Shown one piece after another: positions 43,092-52,372 of a stretch of DNA of 55,736 nucleotides. The notes under the pieces are model-generated. The model was not told the origin of the DNA and did no database searches. It saw only the letters and a list, made by a program, of their open reading frames with translations. How positions within the stretch are numbered: the first letter of the stretch is position 1; the number at the start of each line of letters is the position of its first letter. The stretch is taken from NCBI GenBank assembly GCA_020852515.1, contig JADZAS010000019.1, positions 1-55,736 of the forward strand. Direction: 5' to 3'. The stretch comes from Phycisphaerales bacterium (lineage in GTDB: Bacteria; Planctomycetota; Phycisphaerae; Phycisphaerales; UBA5793). The position numbers and the translations under genes were made by a program.

Positions 43092-43937
43092 ATGAGTGAG
43101 CAAGAGCCGCTCGAGAGCATCGGCCTGATCGCCGGCCAGGGCAGGCTTCCCCTGCTCGTGGCCGACGGCATTCGCGCTGCAGGTGGGCGCGTCGCGGCCA
43201 TCGGGCTGGCCGGTCAGTTCGACGCGGCTCTGCCCGAGCGTTGCGATTCGTTCCGCGAAGTCGGTCTGACGAGCCTGGGCCGGTGGATTGCGACGTTTCA
43301 CAGGTGGCAGGTGCGCGAAGCGGTGATGGTCGGCCGCGTCTCGCAGAAGCGGAAGTTCGCTCGTCTTCAATTCCTGCGCCACCCGCCGGATTGGCGGGCC
43401 ATCATGCTGTGGTATCGTTACCTTCGCCACGACCGGCGCACGCCGGCCGTGCTCACGGCGTTGGCGGATGAACTGGGCCGCAATGGAGTCACGCTCATCG
43501 ACAGTCGGACCTACATTTCGGATCATCTCGCGTCGGCGGGCCTGATGGCGCGCACCTCCCCCACTGCAGAACTGCAGCGCGACATCGACTTCGGCTGGCC
43601 GCTTCTCGAACAGGTGCTGGCGCTGGGCGTGGGGCAGGCGATCGCGGTGCGCGGCCGCGACGTCGTCGCCGTGGAAGCCGCGGAAGGAACCAACGGGATG
43701 ATTGAGCGAGCCGGCGCCATCTGTGACCGCCGGCCGTGGGTGCTGCTCAAGGCGTCTGCCCGCGATCACGACATGAGGGCCGACGTAGCCACCATCGGCG
43801 TGGAGACGATTGAGCGCTTCCACGCCGCAGGCGGGCGGGCCATCGCGCTGGGCGTGCGGCGCGTGATCCTGATCGACAAGCCGCAGGTCATCGCCGCCGC
43901 CGAGCGGCTCGGCGTGTCCATCATGGGAATCGAGTGA
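43092..43937 (+). CDS. lpxI: UDP-2,3-diacylglucosamine pyrophosphatase LpxI-like
   Basis: 281 residues from ATG 43092. IGLIAGQGRLPLLVADGIRAAG at the start, VGRVSQKRKFA, then DIDFGWPLLEQVLALGVGQAIAVRGRDVVAVEAAEGTN and the C-terminal VGVET-like TIGVETIERFHAAGGRAIAL are diagnostic of LpxI (DUF1009). It cleaves UDP-2,3-diacylglucosamine to lipid X in lipid A synthesis, so the cell probably makes a lipopolysaccharide-type outer membrane. The TlyA-like gene follows after 6 bp. Confidence 0.92.
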   Translation: MSEQEPLESIGLIAGQGRLPLLVADGIRAAGGRVAAIGLAGQFDAALPERCDSFREVGLTSLGRWIATFHRWQVREAVMVGRVSQKRKFARLQFLRHPPDWRAIMLWYRYLRHDRRTPAVLTALADELGRNGVTLIDSRTYISDHLASAGLMARTSPTAELQRDIDFGWPLLEQVLALGVGQAIAVRGRDVVAVEAAEGTNGMIERAGAICDRRPWVLLKASARDHDMRADVATIGVETIERFHAAGGRAIALGVRRVILIDKPQVIAAAERLGVSIMGIE

Positions 43938-43943
43938 GGCGTC

Positions 43944-44555
43944 GTGTCTGACAGGCCTTACGTCGGGCGCGGCGGACTCAAACTCGAACACGCGCTGCGC
44001 GAGTTCAAGTTGGATTGCACCGGTCTGATTGCGGCGGATTTCGGCTGCAACGTCGGCGGATTCACCGACTGCCTCCTGCGACACGGCGCCCGCCGCGTCT
44101 ACGCCGTGGACACCGGCTACGGCATGCTCGACTACAACCTGCGGCGGGATGATCGAGTCGTGGTCATGGAGCGCACCAACGCGCTGCACGCCGCGCCGCC
44201 GGACGAAGCCGTTGACCTCGTGGTAATCGACGCGGGCTGGACGCCGCAGCGGCTCATCGTGCCCGCGGCGCTGCGATGGCTGGGTGGACGAAGTGAGGGG
44301 CGGATCATCACGCTCATTAAACCCCACTACGAGCAGTCCGCAAGCGGCCAGCAGCGCGGCGCCAAACCCTTGGATCGCGGCGTGCTCGAAGATGATGCAG
44401 CCGAGCGCATCGCCCGGCGCGTGGCGGATGACCTGGCCGCGTCCGTCGCGCCGGTGCTCGGACTTGTCGTCTCTCCCATACGTGGCGGTGCGTCGAAAGG
44501 CCGGTGCGGCAACCTCGAGTTTCTAGCGTTCCTCGCCGGTCGCGGCGCCGTCTGA
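43944..44555 (+). CDS. TlyA/FtsJ-like rRNA methyltransferase, no S4 domain
   Basis: 203 residues from GTG 43944. It starts almost at the linker that follows the S4 domain in TlyA (PYVGRGGLKLEHALREF). The SAM-binding ADFGCNVGGFTDCLLRHGA, DTGYGMLDYNLRRDD and IKPHYEQ segments then follow. TlyA 2'-O-methylates C1409 of 16S and C1920 of 23S rRNA in mycobacteria. Without the S4 RNA-binding domain, the target here may differ. The gene overlaps neither neighbour but is 6 bp from lpxI. Confidence 0.85.
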   Translation: MSDRPYVGRGGLKLEHALREFKLDCTGLIAADFGCNVGGFTDCLLRHGARRVYAVDTGYGMLDYNLRRDDRVVVMERTNALHAAPPDEAVDLVVIDAGWTPQRLIVPAALRWLGGRSEGRIITLIKPHYEQSASGQQRGAKPLDRGVLEDDAAERIARRVADDLAASVAPVLGLVVSPIRGGASKGRCGNLEFLAFLAGRGAV

Positions 44556-44695
44556 GTGAGCCGTTCGCCGGGGCAAAGGCGCAAGCCACGTACAGCGAAA
44601 AACTGAGCCGCCGGGCCTATCATTCATGAGCCTGCGCCTCCCGTCGCGGGCACTGGTTTTCAGGTCCAGAAGCGACCGATCGAGGCCCCCCATTC

Positions 44696-47281
44696 ATGGC
44701 TGAAACCCCCACCGCTCCCCTGCTTCCCGACCAGCCGAATCCGGATCAGATCGTCGATCTGAACATTGAACGGGAACTGCAGGACTCGTATCTCACCTAC
44801 GCGATGAGCACGATCATGGACCGGGCCCTGCCCGACGCCCGTGACGGTCTCAAGCCTTCGCAGCGGCGCATCCTCGTCGCAATGAACGACCTCAATCTTG
44901 GCGCTCGCGCCAAACACCGCAAGTGCGCCAAGATCTGCGGCGACGTGAGCGGCAACTACCACCCGCACGGCGAGGCGGTCATCTACCCCACGCTGGTTCG
45001 CTTCGCCCAGGACTGGGTGATGCGCTACCTGCTCGTGGACAAGCAGGGCAACTTCGGGTCGATCGACGGCGATCCGCCGGCCGCCATGCGATACACCGAA
45101 GCCCGCATGACCGAAGCCTCGGGCGACATGCTCGAGGACCTCAAACTCGACACCGTCGCTTTCAAGGCCAACTACGACGACACGCGCCAGGAGCCGGTCG
45201 TCCTGCCGAGCAAGTTTCCCAATCTGCTGGTGAACGGCTCGACGGGCATCGCGGTGGGCATGTCGTGCTCGATCCCGCCGCACAACCTCGGCGAGATCTG
45301 CCGCGCCATCGAGGCGGTCATCAACAATCCTGAGATCTCGCTCAACGAGTTGATGGAGATCGTGCCCGGCCCGGACTTCCCTACCGGCGGGTTGATCTGC
45401 GGCCGCAGCGGCATCCGCGCCGCCTATGCCACCGGGCGCGGCCGGGCCGTGGTGCGCGGCGTGGTGCACGTGGAGGATCGGCCCGGCGGCCGGCAGCAGC
45501 TCGTCATTGACGAGATCCCCTACCACCTCGTGCAGAACTCGCTCATCGAGAAGATCACCGACGCGGTCAAGAACGACCGGATCAAGGACATCTCGTCGAT
45601 CCGCAACGAGTCGGGGCGCAAGAGCCGCACGCGCGTCGTGCTCGAACTCAAGAAGGGCGCCGACCCCGCGATCGTCGAAAATCAGCTCTACCAGTTCACG
45701 CCGCTGCAATCGACGTTCTCGATCATCAACATCGCGCTGGTCAACCACCAGCCGCGCACCCTCACGCTGCGACAGATGATTGACTGTTACGTGGATCACC
45801 GGGTAGAGGTGATCCGTCGCCGCACGTCGCACCTGCTCAAGGAAGCGCGCAAGAAGGCTCACATTCTCGAGGGCCTGATCTACGCCGTGTGCGACATCGA
45901 CGAGGTGATCCGGCTCATTCGCAGCAGCGCCACGCGAGACGAAGCCATCGAGGGGCTCATGGATCGGAGCTTCCGCATCGCGCCCGATCACAAGTACGCG
46001 CCGCGCATCCCGCAGCGACTGCTGGCCCGCGCCGCCGACGGTGTGGCGCTCACCCGCGTCCAGGCCGAAGCAATCGGCCGCCTGCAACTGATCCAGCTGG
46101 TCGGACTCGAGATCGAAAAGCTCACCGGCGATTACACGGCCATCGTCAGCGAGATCGAAGGCTACGAAGCGATCCTCGCCGACCACCGGCTCGTGCTCGA
46201 CATCATCCGCGAAGACGTGATCGAGATGCGCGAAAAGTACGGCGACGCGCGTCGGAGCAAGATCGTCGAGTCCGCCGAGGACATCAACGACGCCGATCTC
46301 ATCGCCGTCGAAGACGTCGTCCTCACCATCAGCCATGAAGGCTACATCAAGCGCCTGCCGGCCGACACGTACCGCGAGCAGGGCCGCGGCGGGCGCGGCA
46401 TCAAGGGATCCGAAAAGAAGGACAGCGACTTCATCGAGCATCTCTTCGTCGCCTCCACGCATGACGACCTGCTCTGCCTGACCGACACCGGGCGCATGTT
46501 CAAGATCAAGGTGTACGAAGCGCCGGAGATGGGCCGCACGAGCAAGGGCCGCCCGATCGTCAACTACATCGACCTGCGCGAAGGCGAGCGCGTCCGCGCG
46601 TTCATTCCCGTCAAAGACTTCGAGCAGCGCGAGGACTACCTCGTCTTCGCCACGGCCAACGGCACGGTGAAGCGCACCGCGCTCAAGGACTATCGCAACG
46701 TCAACCGAAGCGGCATCATCGCCATCGGCCTGCGCGAAGGCGATGAACTCATGAGCATGGTGCTCACCTCGGGCGAGAATGACCTGCTGCTGGCCACGGC
46801 CAATGGCATGGCCATCCGCTTCAGCGAGCAGGACGTGCGCGTCATGGGCCGAACCGCCGCCGGCGTGCGCGGCATCAACCTTGAGGAGGGCGATCACGTC
46901 ATCGGCCTCATTATCGCCGACGATTCGTGCGATCTGCTGACGGTGACCGAGTTTGGTTACGGAAAACGGACCGCGATGGCCGAATATCTGGTTCAGTCCG
47001 ACGACGGCACCACGCGTGTGCAGTCGCGGGGCGGCAAGGGACGCCGCGACATTCGGGTCTCGCAGCGCAACGGCAGGAGCGTGGCTATCCTGGCCGTGCG
47101 CGAAGAAGACAGCGTGCTGCTGGTGACCGAATGGGCGATGGTGGTGCGGATCGCGGCCAGGTCGATCAGCCGCATCGGGCGCAACACCCAGGGCGTTCGC
47201 GTCACGAACCTCAAGGAAGGCGATCGCCTGATCGCCGTGGCGAAGGTTGTGGAATCAGACAGTGAGGACGACGAAGGCTGA
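44696..47281 (+). CDS. gyrA: DNA gyrase subunit A
   Basis: 861 residues. The catalytic tyrosine is Y133 in [10 protein letters not shown]. The quinolone-binding helix reads [12 protein letters not shown] (residues 89-100), so the E. coli Ser83 and Asp87 positions are Ala94 and Pro98. The GyrA box [10 protein letters not shown] starts at Q562, and six C-terminal beta-pinwheel blades follow ([65 protein letters not shown]). An acidic tail (ESDSEDDEG) is present. The GyrA box separates it from ParC. gyrB is not adjacent. Confidence 0.96.
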   Translation: MAETPTAPLLPDQPNPDQIVDLNIERELQDSYLTYAMSTIMDRALPDARDGLKPSQRRILVAMNDLNLGARAKHRKCAKICGDVSGNYHPHGEAVIYPTLVRFAQDWVMRYLLVDKQGNFGSIDGDPPAAMRYTEARMTEASGDMLEDLKLDTVAFKANYDDTRQEPVVLPSKFPNLLVNGSTGIAVGMSCSIPPHNLGEICRAIEAVINNPEISLNELMEIVPGPDFPTGGLICGRSGIRAAYATGRGRAVVRGVVHVEDRPGGRQQLVIDEIPYHLVQNSLIEKITDAVKNDRIKDISSIRNESGRKSRTRVVLELKKGADPAIVENQLYQFTPLQSTFSIINIALVNHQPRTLTLRQMIDCYVDHRVEVIRRRTSHLLKEARKKAHILEGLIYAVCDIDEVIRLIRSSATRDEAIEGLMDRSFRIAPDHKYAPRIPQRLLARAADGVALTRVQAEAIGRLQLIQLVGLEIEKLTGDYTAIVSEIEGYEAILADHRLVLDIIREDVIEMREKYGDARRSKIVESAEDINDADLIAVEDVVLTISHEGYIKRLPADTYREQGRGGRGIKGSEKKDSDFIEHLFVASTHDDLLCLTDTGRMFKIKVYEAPEMGRTSKGRPIVNYIDLREGERVRAFIPVKDFEQREDYLVFATANGTVKRTALKDYRNVNRSGIIAIGLREGDELMSMVLTSGENDLLLATANGMAIRFSEQDVRVMGRTAAGVRGINLEEGDHVIGLIIADDSCDLLTVTEFGYGKRTAMAEYLVQSDDGTTRVQSRGGKGRRDIRVSQRNGRSVAILAVREEDSVLLVTEWAMVVRIAARSISRIGRNTQGVRVTNLKEGDRLIAVAKVVESDSEDDEG

Positions 47282-47330
47282 CAGTCCACGCTGACTTGCC
47301 GCCCGAGCGAAACTCCAGACAAGGTTTGGC

Positions 47331-47681
47331 ATGGCGATTCTTGAGTGGTCGGAGCAGGTTCTGGTGGTCGATCTCCAGAACGAACCGCTCCTGAGCGATG
47401 ATCTTCTCGTGCTCGCCGAGCGTCTCGAAGCGCACGTTCAGCAGCGCGACGTCGTGCTCAATTTTCTCGCGGTGGGGTTCCTGAACAGTTCAAACATCAG
47501 CCAGTTGCTTCGCGTGCGCGAAGCGGCGCGCCGCCGTGGCGGCCGGCTGTGCCTGTGCTCGATCAATTCCAGCATCGCCTCCGTGCTTGAGGTCACCCAC
47601 CTCGACCGCCTCTTCCACCAGGAAGAAGACACCGCCAGCGCGCTCGCCGCCCTCCAGCTGGCGGCCGACGCTGAGTCGTGA
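47331..47681 (+). CDS. STAS-domain (anti-anti-sigma-like) protein
   Basis: 116 residues. VVLNFLAVGFLNSSNISQLLRVREAARRRGGRLCLCSINSSIASVLEVTHLDRLF matches a STAS domain. The usual DSSG phosphorylation motif is NSSN here, keeping the serine(s) but replacing the Asp. It could act in a partner-switching pathway with a serine kinase, but none is visible nearby. It lies 49 bp after gyrA. Confidence 0.85.
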   Translation: MAILEWSEQVLVVDLQNEPLLSDDLLVLAERLEAHVQQRDVVLNFLAVGFLNSSNISQLLRVREAARRRGGRLCLCSINSSIASVLEVTHLDRLFHQEEDTASALAALQLAADAES

Positions 47682-47745
47682 GGTGAGCGTCCGATTCTCA
47701 GGCCGCGCCGAACCCCGGCCCCGCTTCGCCGGTACACTTGGCAGA

Positions 47746-48549
47746 ATGTCGCTTCATTCATCAAACGGAAACGGCCGGGCCGAACCAGACGGCCGCGAGA
47801 TCATCGCGAACCTCTCGGGCCTGACCAAGACCTACTACAAGCCCGACGGCTCCGTACTCGTCGAAGCGCTCAAGGGCCTCGATCTCGAAGTGCAGCGCGG
47901 CGAATACGTCGCCATCATGGGTTCATCCGGCTCGGGCAAATCCACGCTCATGAACCTCCTGGGCGCCCTCGATCGCCCCACCTCCGGCCGCTACGTCCTC
48001 GATGGTGAAGACGTCGCCAAACTTGATGACATCGGCTTGTCCACGATCCGCGGCCGCAAGATCGGCTTCGTGTTCCAGGCGTTCAATCTCATTCCCGCGC
48101 TGACCATCCTCGAGAACGTCGAGGTGCCGCTCTTCTACCAGGGCATTCCTCCAGCGGAGCGCCATCGGAGATCGAAAGACAAGCTCGAACTCGTCGGCCT
48201 GGCCGACCGCCTCCACCACCGGCCCAGCGAACTCTCCGGCGGGCAGCAGCAGCGCGCTGCCATCGCCCGCGCTCTCGTCAACGAGCCCGCCATCATCATG
48301 GCCGACGAACCCACCGGCAACCTCGATTCCAAAACCGGCGAGACCATTCTCGACGTCCTGCAAAATCTCCACGAACGCGGCCTGACCATCTTCCTCGTCA
48401 CCCACGACGACAAGGTAGTCAGCCGCTGCGAGCGCATCGTGCGCCTGCGCGATGGCCGGCTCGAGTCCGACGAAGTGCTGCGCCGGAGCGGAATCCTTCG
48501 CGATCAGCAGCCGGCCACGCGCAGCAACGAGCCCACGGCCGTATCGTAA
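47746..48549 (+). CDS. LolD/MacB-type ABC transporter ATP-binding protein
   Basis: 267 residues from ATG 47746. Walker A GSSGSGKST, Q-loop VFQAFNLIPALTILENV, signature LSGGQQQR, Walker B IIMADEPTGNLD and H-loop VTHD are all present. The FQAFNLIPALT and DEPTGNLDSKT forms are those of the MacB/LolD/FtsE-like group. No permease gene is adjacent; ruvC follows after 6 bp. It presumably pairs with a permease encoded elsewhere. Confidence 0.92.
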   Translation: MSLHSSNGNGRAEPDGREIIANLSGLTKTYYKPDGSVLVEALKGLDLEVQRGEYVAIMGSSGSGKSTLMNLLGALDRPTSGRYVLDGEDVAKLDDIGLSTIRGRKIGFVFQAFNLIPALTILENVEVPLFYQGIPPAERHRRSKDKLELVGLADRLHHRPSELSGGQQQRAAIARALVNEPAIIMADEPTGNLDSKTGETILDVLQNLHERGLTIFLVTHDDKVVSRCERIVRLRDGRLESDEVLRRSGILRDQQPATRSNEPTAVS

Positions 48550-48555
48550 AGGCGC

Positions 48556-49059
48556 ATGCGGATCATCGGCATCGATCCCGGGTTGAGGCTCACGGGCTAC
48601 GGCTGCGTGGAGATCACGCCCGGCCGCGCCGAACCCACGCTCATCGAAGCCGGCGTCATCCGCCTCACCGCCTCGGAGCCCGTCTCCAGCCGGCTGCTCG
48701 AACTGCTCACCGACCTCGGCTCAATCCTCGATCAACTCAGCCCCGACTGCATGGCCGTGGAAAAACTCTACGCCCACTACGCGCACCCCACGACGGCCAT
48801 CAAGATGGGCCACGCGCGCGGCGTCATCCTCCTCGCCGCCCGGCAGCGCAACATCGACATCGACGAACTCGGCGCCACCGAGATCAAAAAGTCCATCACC
48901 GGCAACGGGCACGCCAGCAAACGACAGATGCAGATCGCCGTGCAGGCGCAGTGTCGGCTGCGCGAGATGCCCCACCCGCCCGACGTGGCCGACGCGATCG
49001 CCATCGGCCTGTGCGCCGCCCGCCGCATGTCCGGCCGCCGGTCCGCGGCCCTACTCTGA
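48556..49059 (+). CDS. ruvC: Holliday junction endonuclease RuvC
   Basis: 167 residues. Catalytic acids D7 (GIDPG), E69 (VEKLY), D143 and D146 (PPDVADAIAIG) are all present, as is the HPTTAIKMGHARG segment. It resolves Holliday junctions with RuvAB, whose genes are not in the window. Starts 6 bp after the ABC ATPase and 8 bp before ruvX. Confidence 0.96.
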   Translation: MRIIGIDPGLRLTGYGCVEITPGRAEPTLIEAGVIRLTASEPVSSRLLELLTDLGSILDQLSPDCMAVEKLYAHYAHPTTAIKMGHARGVILLAARQRNIDIDELGATEIKKSITGNGHASKRQMQIAVQAQCRLREMPHPPDVADAIAIGLCAARRMSGRRSAALL

Positions 49060-49067
49060 GACTCATC

Positions 49068-49529
49068 ATGCGCTACCTCTGCCTCGACATCGGCGACAAG
49101 CGAACCGGCGCGGCCCTCGGCGACGACGAGACCTGGATCGTCAGCCCGCTGGGCATAATCGAAGTCGCCGCCGAGAGCGCCCTGCTCGATCGCCTCGCGC
49201 TGCTCATTGAAGAGCACGAGCCCGATGAACTCGTCGTCGGCCTGCCGCTCAACATGGATGGCACGCGCGGCCCGCAGGCGAAAAAGATCGCCGCCCTGGT
49301 CGAGCGCCTCGCCGAAGCGGTGCTCCTGCCCATCCATCTCCAGGACGAGCGCCTCAGTTCCTTCGCCGCCGACGAAGCCATGGCCCGCACCGGCCTGACG
49401 CACAAGCAGAAAAAGCAGCGGCGCGATGCCCTCGCCGCCGCCGCCATCCTTCGCGGCTTTTTCGAATCCCGCGGCGCCGCCGCCTCGCGGACGGATCGCG
49501 ACGCCCCCCCTACCCTTGGGCCGACATGA
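49068..49529 (+). CDS. ruvX: RuvX/YqgF RNase H-fold nuclease
   Basis: 153 residues from ATG 49068. CLDIGDKRTGAALGD, VVGLPLNMDGTRGPQA and LQDERLSSFAADEAM are diagnostic for YqgF. The last acidic position lies in RRDALAAAAILRGFFES. Bacterial YqgF processes the 16S rRNA 5' end or acts on nucleic-acid junctions. It overlaps the next gene by 4 nt (ATGA). Confidence 0.93.
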   Translation: MRYLCLDIGDKRTGAALGDDETWIVSPLGIIEVAAESALLDRLALLIEEHEPDELVVGLPLNMDGTRGPQAKKIAALVERLAEAVLLPIHLQDERLSSFAADEAMARTGLTHKQKKQRRDALAAAAILRGFFESRGAAASRTDRDAPPTLGPT

Positions 49530-50056
49530 AGCGCCTCCTGCTCCAGCTCACCGTCTCCAATCTCCTCCTGCTCGCCGTCGTCATCGTCTGGGGCCACTTC
49601 ATCGCCCGCGATTCGTCCTGGAGCCGGCAGTTCGACCTGCTCGTCGGCATGGCCGGGCTCTTTTCCCTCACCGTCCACTCCATCATCTACACCTACTTCA
49701 TCGTCAGCGGCAAGTTCGTGCAAAGCGCCATCGAAGAGCACGGCTACCGCGACGCCACCGCACGCCAGCGGGCCCGCTCGTACAAACTCAAGGCCTTCCG
49801 CTACGGCTTTATCGCCATCGTCTTCACCTCCGTTGCCATGATGCTCCACTTCTGGTCCGGCGCCTCGGCCGGCGAGGGCGCCATCTGGCGCGGCTGGGCC
49901 GCCATCAGCGCCTGGCTCGCCCTGCTCGTCAGCCTCTACGCCGCCAAAATCGAATGGAAATACATCGGCGCCAGCAGCGTCTTATCCGAAGAGATCCTCG
50001 ACGCCCTGGGCGACCGCACGCACACCGCGCCGGCCGCCCCGGCAGGATCGCGATAG
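49526..50056 (+). CDS. Hypothetical membrane protein
   Basis: 176 residues; its ATG overlaps the ruvX stop. Four hydrophobic segments are visible: ~5-24, 37-60 (FSLTVHSIIYTYFIVSG), 90-110 and 120-140. A conserved-looking cytoplasmic loop (FVQSAIEEHGYRDATARQRARSYKLKAFRYG) lies between the second and third. This pattern resembles an uncharacterised planctomycete family often found next to ruvX or lolA-like genes, but I cannot name it. Confidence 0.8.
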   Translation: MKRLLLQLTVSNLLLLAVVIVWGHFIARDSSWSRQFDLLVGMAGLFSLTVHSIIYTYFIVSGKFVQSAIEEHGYRDATARQRARSYKLKAFRYGFIAIVFTSVAMMLHFWSGASAGEGAIWRGWAAISAWLALLVSLYAAKIEWKYIGASSVLSEEILDALGDRTHTAPAAPAGSR

Positions 50057-50071
50057 CAAAGGAGCCGCATC

Positions 50072-50869
50072 GTGGCGTGGTTTGCATCCATTCTCTTCGC
50101 CATCGCGCTGGTCGGCGCGCAGCCGCCCGCATCCAGCACCGCAGGCGAGCCCCCCGCCGCGACGCCATCCTTCGCCACCGCCGAGCAACTGCTCGACGCC
50201 GTCGCCGCCTCCGACGCGAAGATCGACACGCTGCACACCACCATCCGCTACGAGACCGTGCAGGACCTCCTCGATGACAAGCAGGTCCGCAAGGGCACCG
50301 CCGTGCTGCACATCTCCCCGGACCGCAAACTCAAGCAGTTCCGCGTCTCGTTCACGCAGTTCATCAGCAGCCGCGGCCTCGAAGAGCAGAGCCGCGACTA
50401 CATCTTCGACGGCCGCTACCTCGTCGAACGCCTCAACGACGAAAAGCAGTTCATCAAGCGCGAGGTCGTCCGCCCCGGCCAGGAGATGGACCCCATGGCC
50501 ATCGACGGCCCGCTGCCGCTTCCCATCGGTCAGGGCCGCGAATCCATCCTCAAACGATTCACCGCCGAACTGCTCGAACCCGAAACCGATGAGGCCGACC
50601 GCCTCAAGGGCTATTACCGCCTGCGCCTGACCGCTCGCAACGCCGACGATGATCTGGAGATGGTCGATCTCTGGTACGACCCGCAGACCCTCCTGCCCGG
50701 CCGGGCCCTGATCACCGAGCGCGGCGGCGATACCGTGCAGGTGGACCTGGCGAACACGACGATCAACGACGCCGAGGTGGATCCCGCTGAGTTCAGCACC
50801 GAGTCGCCGTCGCTCGATGACGGCTGGCGCATCGACATCCGCATGCTCGAAGACGACCCGGCGCTCTGA
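50072..50869 (+). CDS. LolA-like exported protein
   Basis: 265 residues from GTG 50072, with AAGGAG upstream. A signal peptide (~1-17) and a Pro/Ala/Ser linker are followed by AEQLLDAVAASDAKIDTLHTTIRYETVQDLLDDK and then strands (KGTAVLHISPDRKLKQFRV, YIFDGRYLVERLNDEKQFIKREV, RLRLTARNADDDLEMVDLWYDPQTLLPGRALI). This is the half-barrel pattern of LolA/LolB-type lipoprotein carriers. It may bind lipids or lipoproteins in the periplasm; it is not close enough to call lolA. Confidence 0.8.
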   Translation: MAWFASILFAIALVGAQPPASSTAGEPPAATPSFATAEQLLDAVAASDAKIDTLHTTIRYETVQDLLDDKQVRKGTAVLHISPDRKLKQFRVSFTQFISSRGLEEQSRDYIFDGRYLVERLNDEKQFIKREVVRPGQEMDPMAIDGPLPLPIGQGRESILKRFTAELLEPETDEADRLKGYYRLRLTARNADDDLEMVDLWYDPQTLLPGRALITERGGDTVQVDLANTTINDAEVDPAEFSTESPSLDDGWRIDIRMLEDDPAL

Positions 50870-50926
50870 GCGAGGGCAATCACGGAGCGCATTGGGTGCC
50901 GTGGTCTGCAGGGAGGCTCGGCGACC

Positions 50927-50995
50927 GGAAGGCCACGCCGTTCGCGCGAACGACGCTCAACGTGGTCTGAACCTCGCGCTATCGCGTGGCCTTCC
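50927..50995. repeat. Inverted repeat in the 50870-51043 gap
   Basis: GGAAGGCCACGC (50927-50938) and GCGTGGCCTTCC (50984-50995) pair perfectly around a 45-nt loop. No T-run. It lies between convergent genes, so it may be a bidirectional terminator-like or REP-like structure. Confidence 0.6.
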
Positions 50996-51043
50996 CTCCC
51001 AGAACCTCGGTCAACCCAGGGCGCCCGCCCCGCTTTCTTCCGC

Positions 51044-51535
51044 TCAACTCTCTGCTGCCTGACCTGAGCCCCGTCGAAGGCTCGCCTCTCCCGACGCCGC
51101 CGCGCCGCACTCAGGGCACACGGCGTGGTTCGCTCCTCGTAAGTCGTAGCCGCACTTGGAACAGAGCCCCACTTGCTTCGAGCGATCGCCGCGCCAGAGC
51201 CAGATCGTCGGCGTTGCAGCTAGTACGACCAGCGCCCAGATCGGAATAACGACGAAGGTGTGCGTGAGCCCGCCCCGTGTGTCTCTGAACCCATCGAACC
51301 ACCACGAGAAAGGAATCGCATGTCGCTGCGGACGCCGTGACCAAACGTCCACGGGGATCATTGACCAAGGCTCATTCCAGCCGATGCAGACCACGCCTGC
51401 GTGTACCTGAAAGAGCCCCATAGGCAAGCGCACGAAGCTCGCCCTCCACCACGCACTCCCGATCCACACAACCAGCAGCAGCACAGTCGCCGCCGTGCAC
51501 GCCCACTTCAGGATGCTGCGCCCGCGCCGCTTCAT
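51044..51535 (-). CDS. Membrane protein with C-terminal zinc ribbon (tandem copy 2)
   Basis: 163 residues from ATG 51535, which overlaps the stop of the upstream paralogue (ATGA). TM segments at ~12-30 (AATVLLLVVWIGSAWW) and ~95-115 flank an exported region. The cytoplasmic tail has CSKCGYDLRGANHAVCPECG. It shares N-terminus, TM1 and ribbon with its upstream neighbour, pointing to tandem duplication with a fast-evolving middle. Function unknown. Confidence 0.8.
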   Translation of the reverse strand: MKRRGRSILKWACTAATVLLLVVWIGSAWWRASFVRLPMGLFQVHAGVVCIGWNEPWSMIPVDVWSRRPQRHAIPFSWWFDGFRDTRGGLTHTFVVIPIWALVVLAATPTIWLWRGDRSKQVGLCSKCGYDLRGANHAVCPECGAAASGEASLRRGSGQAAES

Positions 51536-51999
51536 GTTCTCCTGTTCAATTCTCGTGGCGCCGCCGCGCCGCACTCAGGGCACACCGCGTGGTCCGCTCC
51601 GCGCAGGTCATAGCCGCACTTGATGCACAGCCCCGGAGCGCGATGACGGTCGCGGTACCAGAACCAGCCGGCCGCCGCACCCGCCGTTGCCACTGCCGTC
51701 CAGAGAGGAATCTCAATTCCGCGAAATCGCGTTCCGCTATACGTCGTGGTCGCATCAAACACAAACGACCATTGCATTTCGGGCCGCTGCGGCGGACTGC
51801 CGTGGATCGACCACGCCGTCGTCGGAACGGCGGGATCGCGCCAGACGACGGTGAAAGTCCCAAACCGCAATGAGATAATGCCATTCGGGTTGCTCACGAT
51901 CGTAACAACCCACCACGCACTCCCCACCCACACAACCAGCAGCAGCACAGTCGCCGCCGTGCAGCCCCACTTCAGGATGCTCCGCAGCCGCTTGCGCAT
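51532..51999 (-). CDS. Membrane protein with C-terminal zinc ribbon (tandem copy 1)
   Basis: 155 residues. RSILKWGCTAATVLLLVVWV is nearly identical to the same part of the downstream copy, as is CIKCGYDLRGADHAVCPECG. The exported middle (~35-95) is diverged. Four-nt overlap with the next gene suggests a two-gene operon. Such ribbons are thought to bind zinc through the four Cys; the partner is unknown. Confidence 0.8.
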   Translation of the reverse strand: MRKRLRSILKWGCTAATVLLLVVWVGSAWWVVTIVSNPNGIISLRFGTFTVVWRDPAVPTTAWSIHGSPPQRPEMQWSFVFDATTTYSGTRFRGIEIPLWTAVATAGAAAGWFWYRDRHRAPGLCIKCGYDLRGADHAVCPECGAAAPRELNRRT

Positions 52000-52372
52000 C
52001 GCCCGATCATATCACGCGATGCGCCAACTCCCCCCGCCCCACTCGCGCACACCAAGCCCGGCGCAGGAAGCGCCGCCGAGCCACAGCAAAGCGCAACCCG
52101 CGGAACATAAACGGTGGTGCCGTAGTCAAGCGAGGCTCCCTGGCCTGAGTTCGATCAGACTCAGGCCAGCAAGCCCACCTCTGGACCACGGCATCCGCTG
52201 CCGCCCGAAGCCAAGTTATGAAAAAGCAACTTCGCGATCCACGATCGACCCCACGTCTCCAACACACGCCTAAATGTCAGGTTGCACCTGACCTACCAAC
52301 TTTCCCGTGGGGCGAATACCATTGCGTGAAAGCGTTCGGGCCCACCGCTCTTCGCCTTCCCACGAGAGCCCC
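52000..52372. other. Intergenic region with hairpin and dispersed repeat
   Basis: Between divergent genes. It holds a perfect 10-bp hairpin at 52141-52168 (TGGCCTGAGT ... ACTCAGGCCA, 8-nt loop) and copy 2 of the GTCAGGT palindromic repeat at 52257-52300. No convincing gene on either strand. Confidence 0.6.
52257..52300 (+). repeat. Dispersed palindromic repeat, copy 2
   Basis: CTCCAACACACGCC, then the core GTCAGGT-TGC-ACCTGAC (52276-52292). Same arrangement as 18391-18447 (other strand) and 53598-53640. Confidence 0.85.

Noticed and set aside
47746-48549. ABC ATPase considered as partner of the 2881-7593 fusion
   Set aside because: It is 40 kb away, of LolD/MacB type needing a different permease, and the fusion already has its own NBD.
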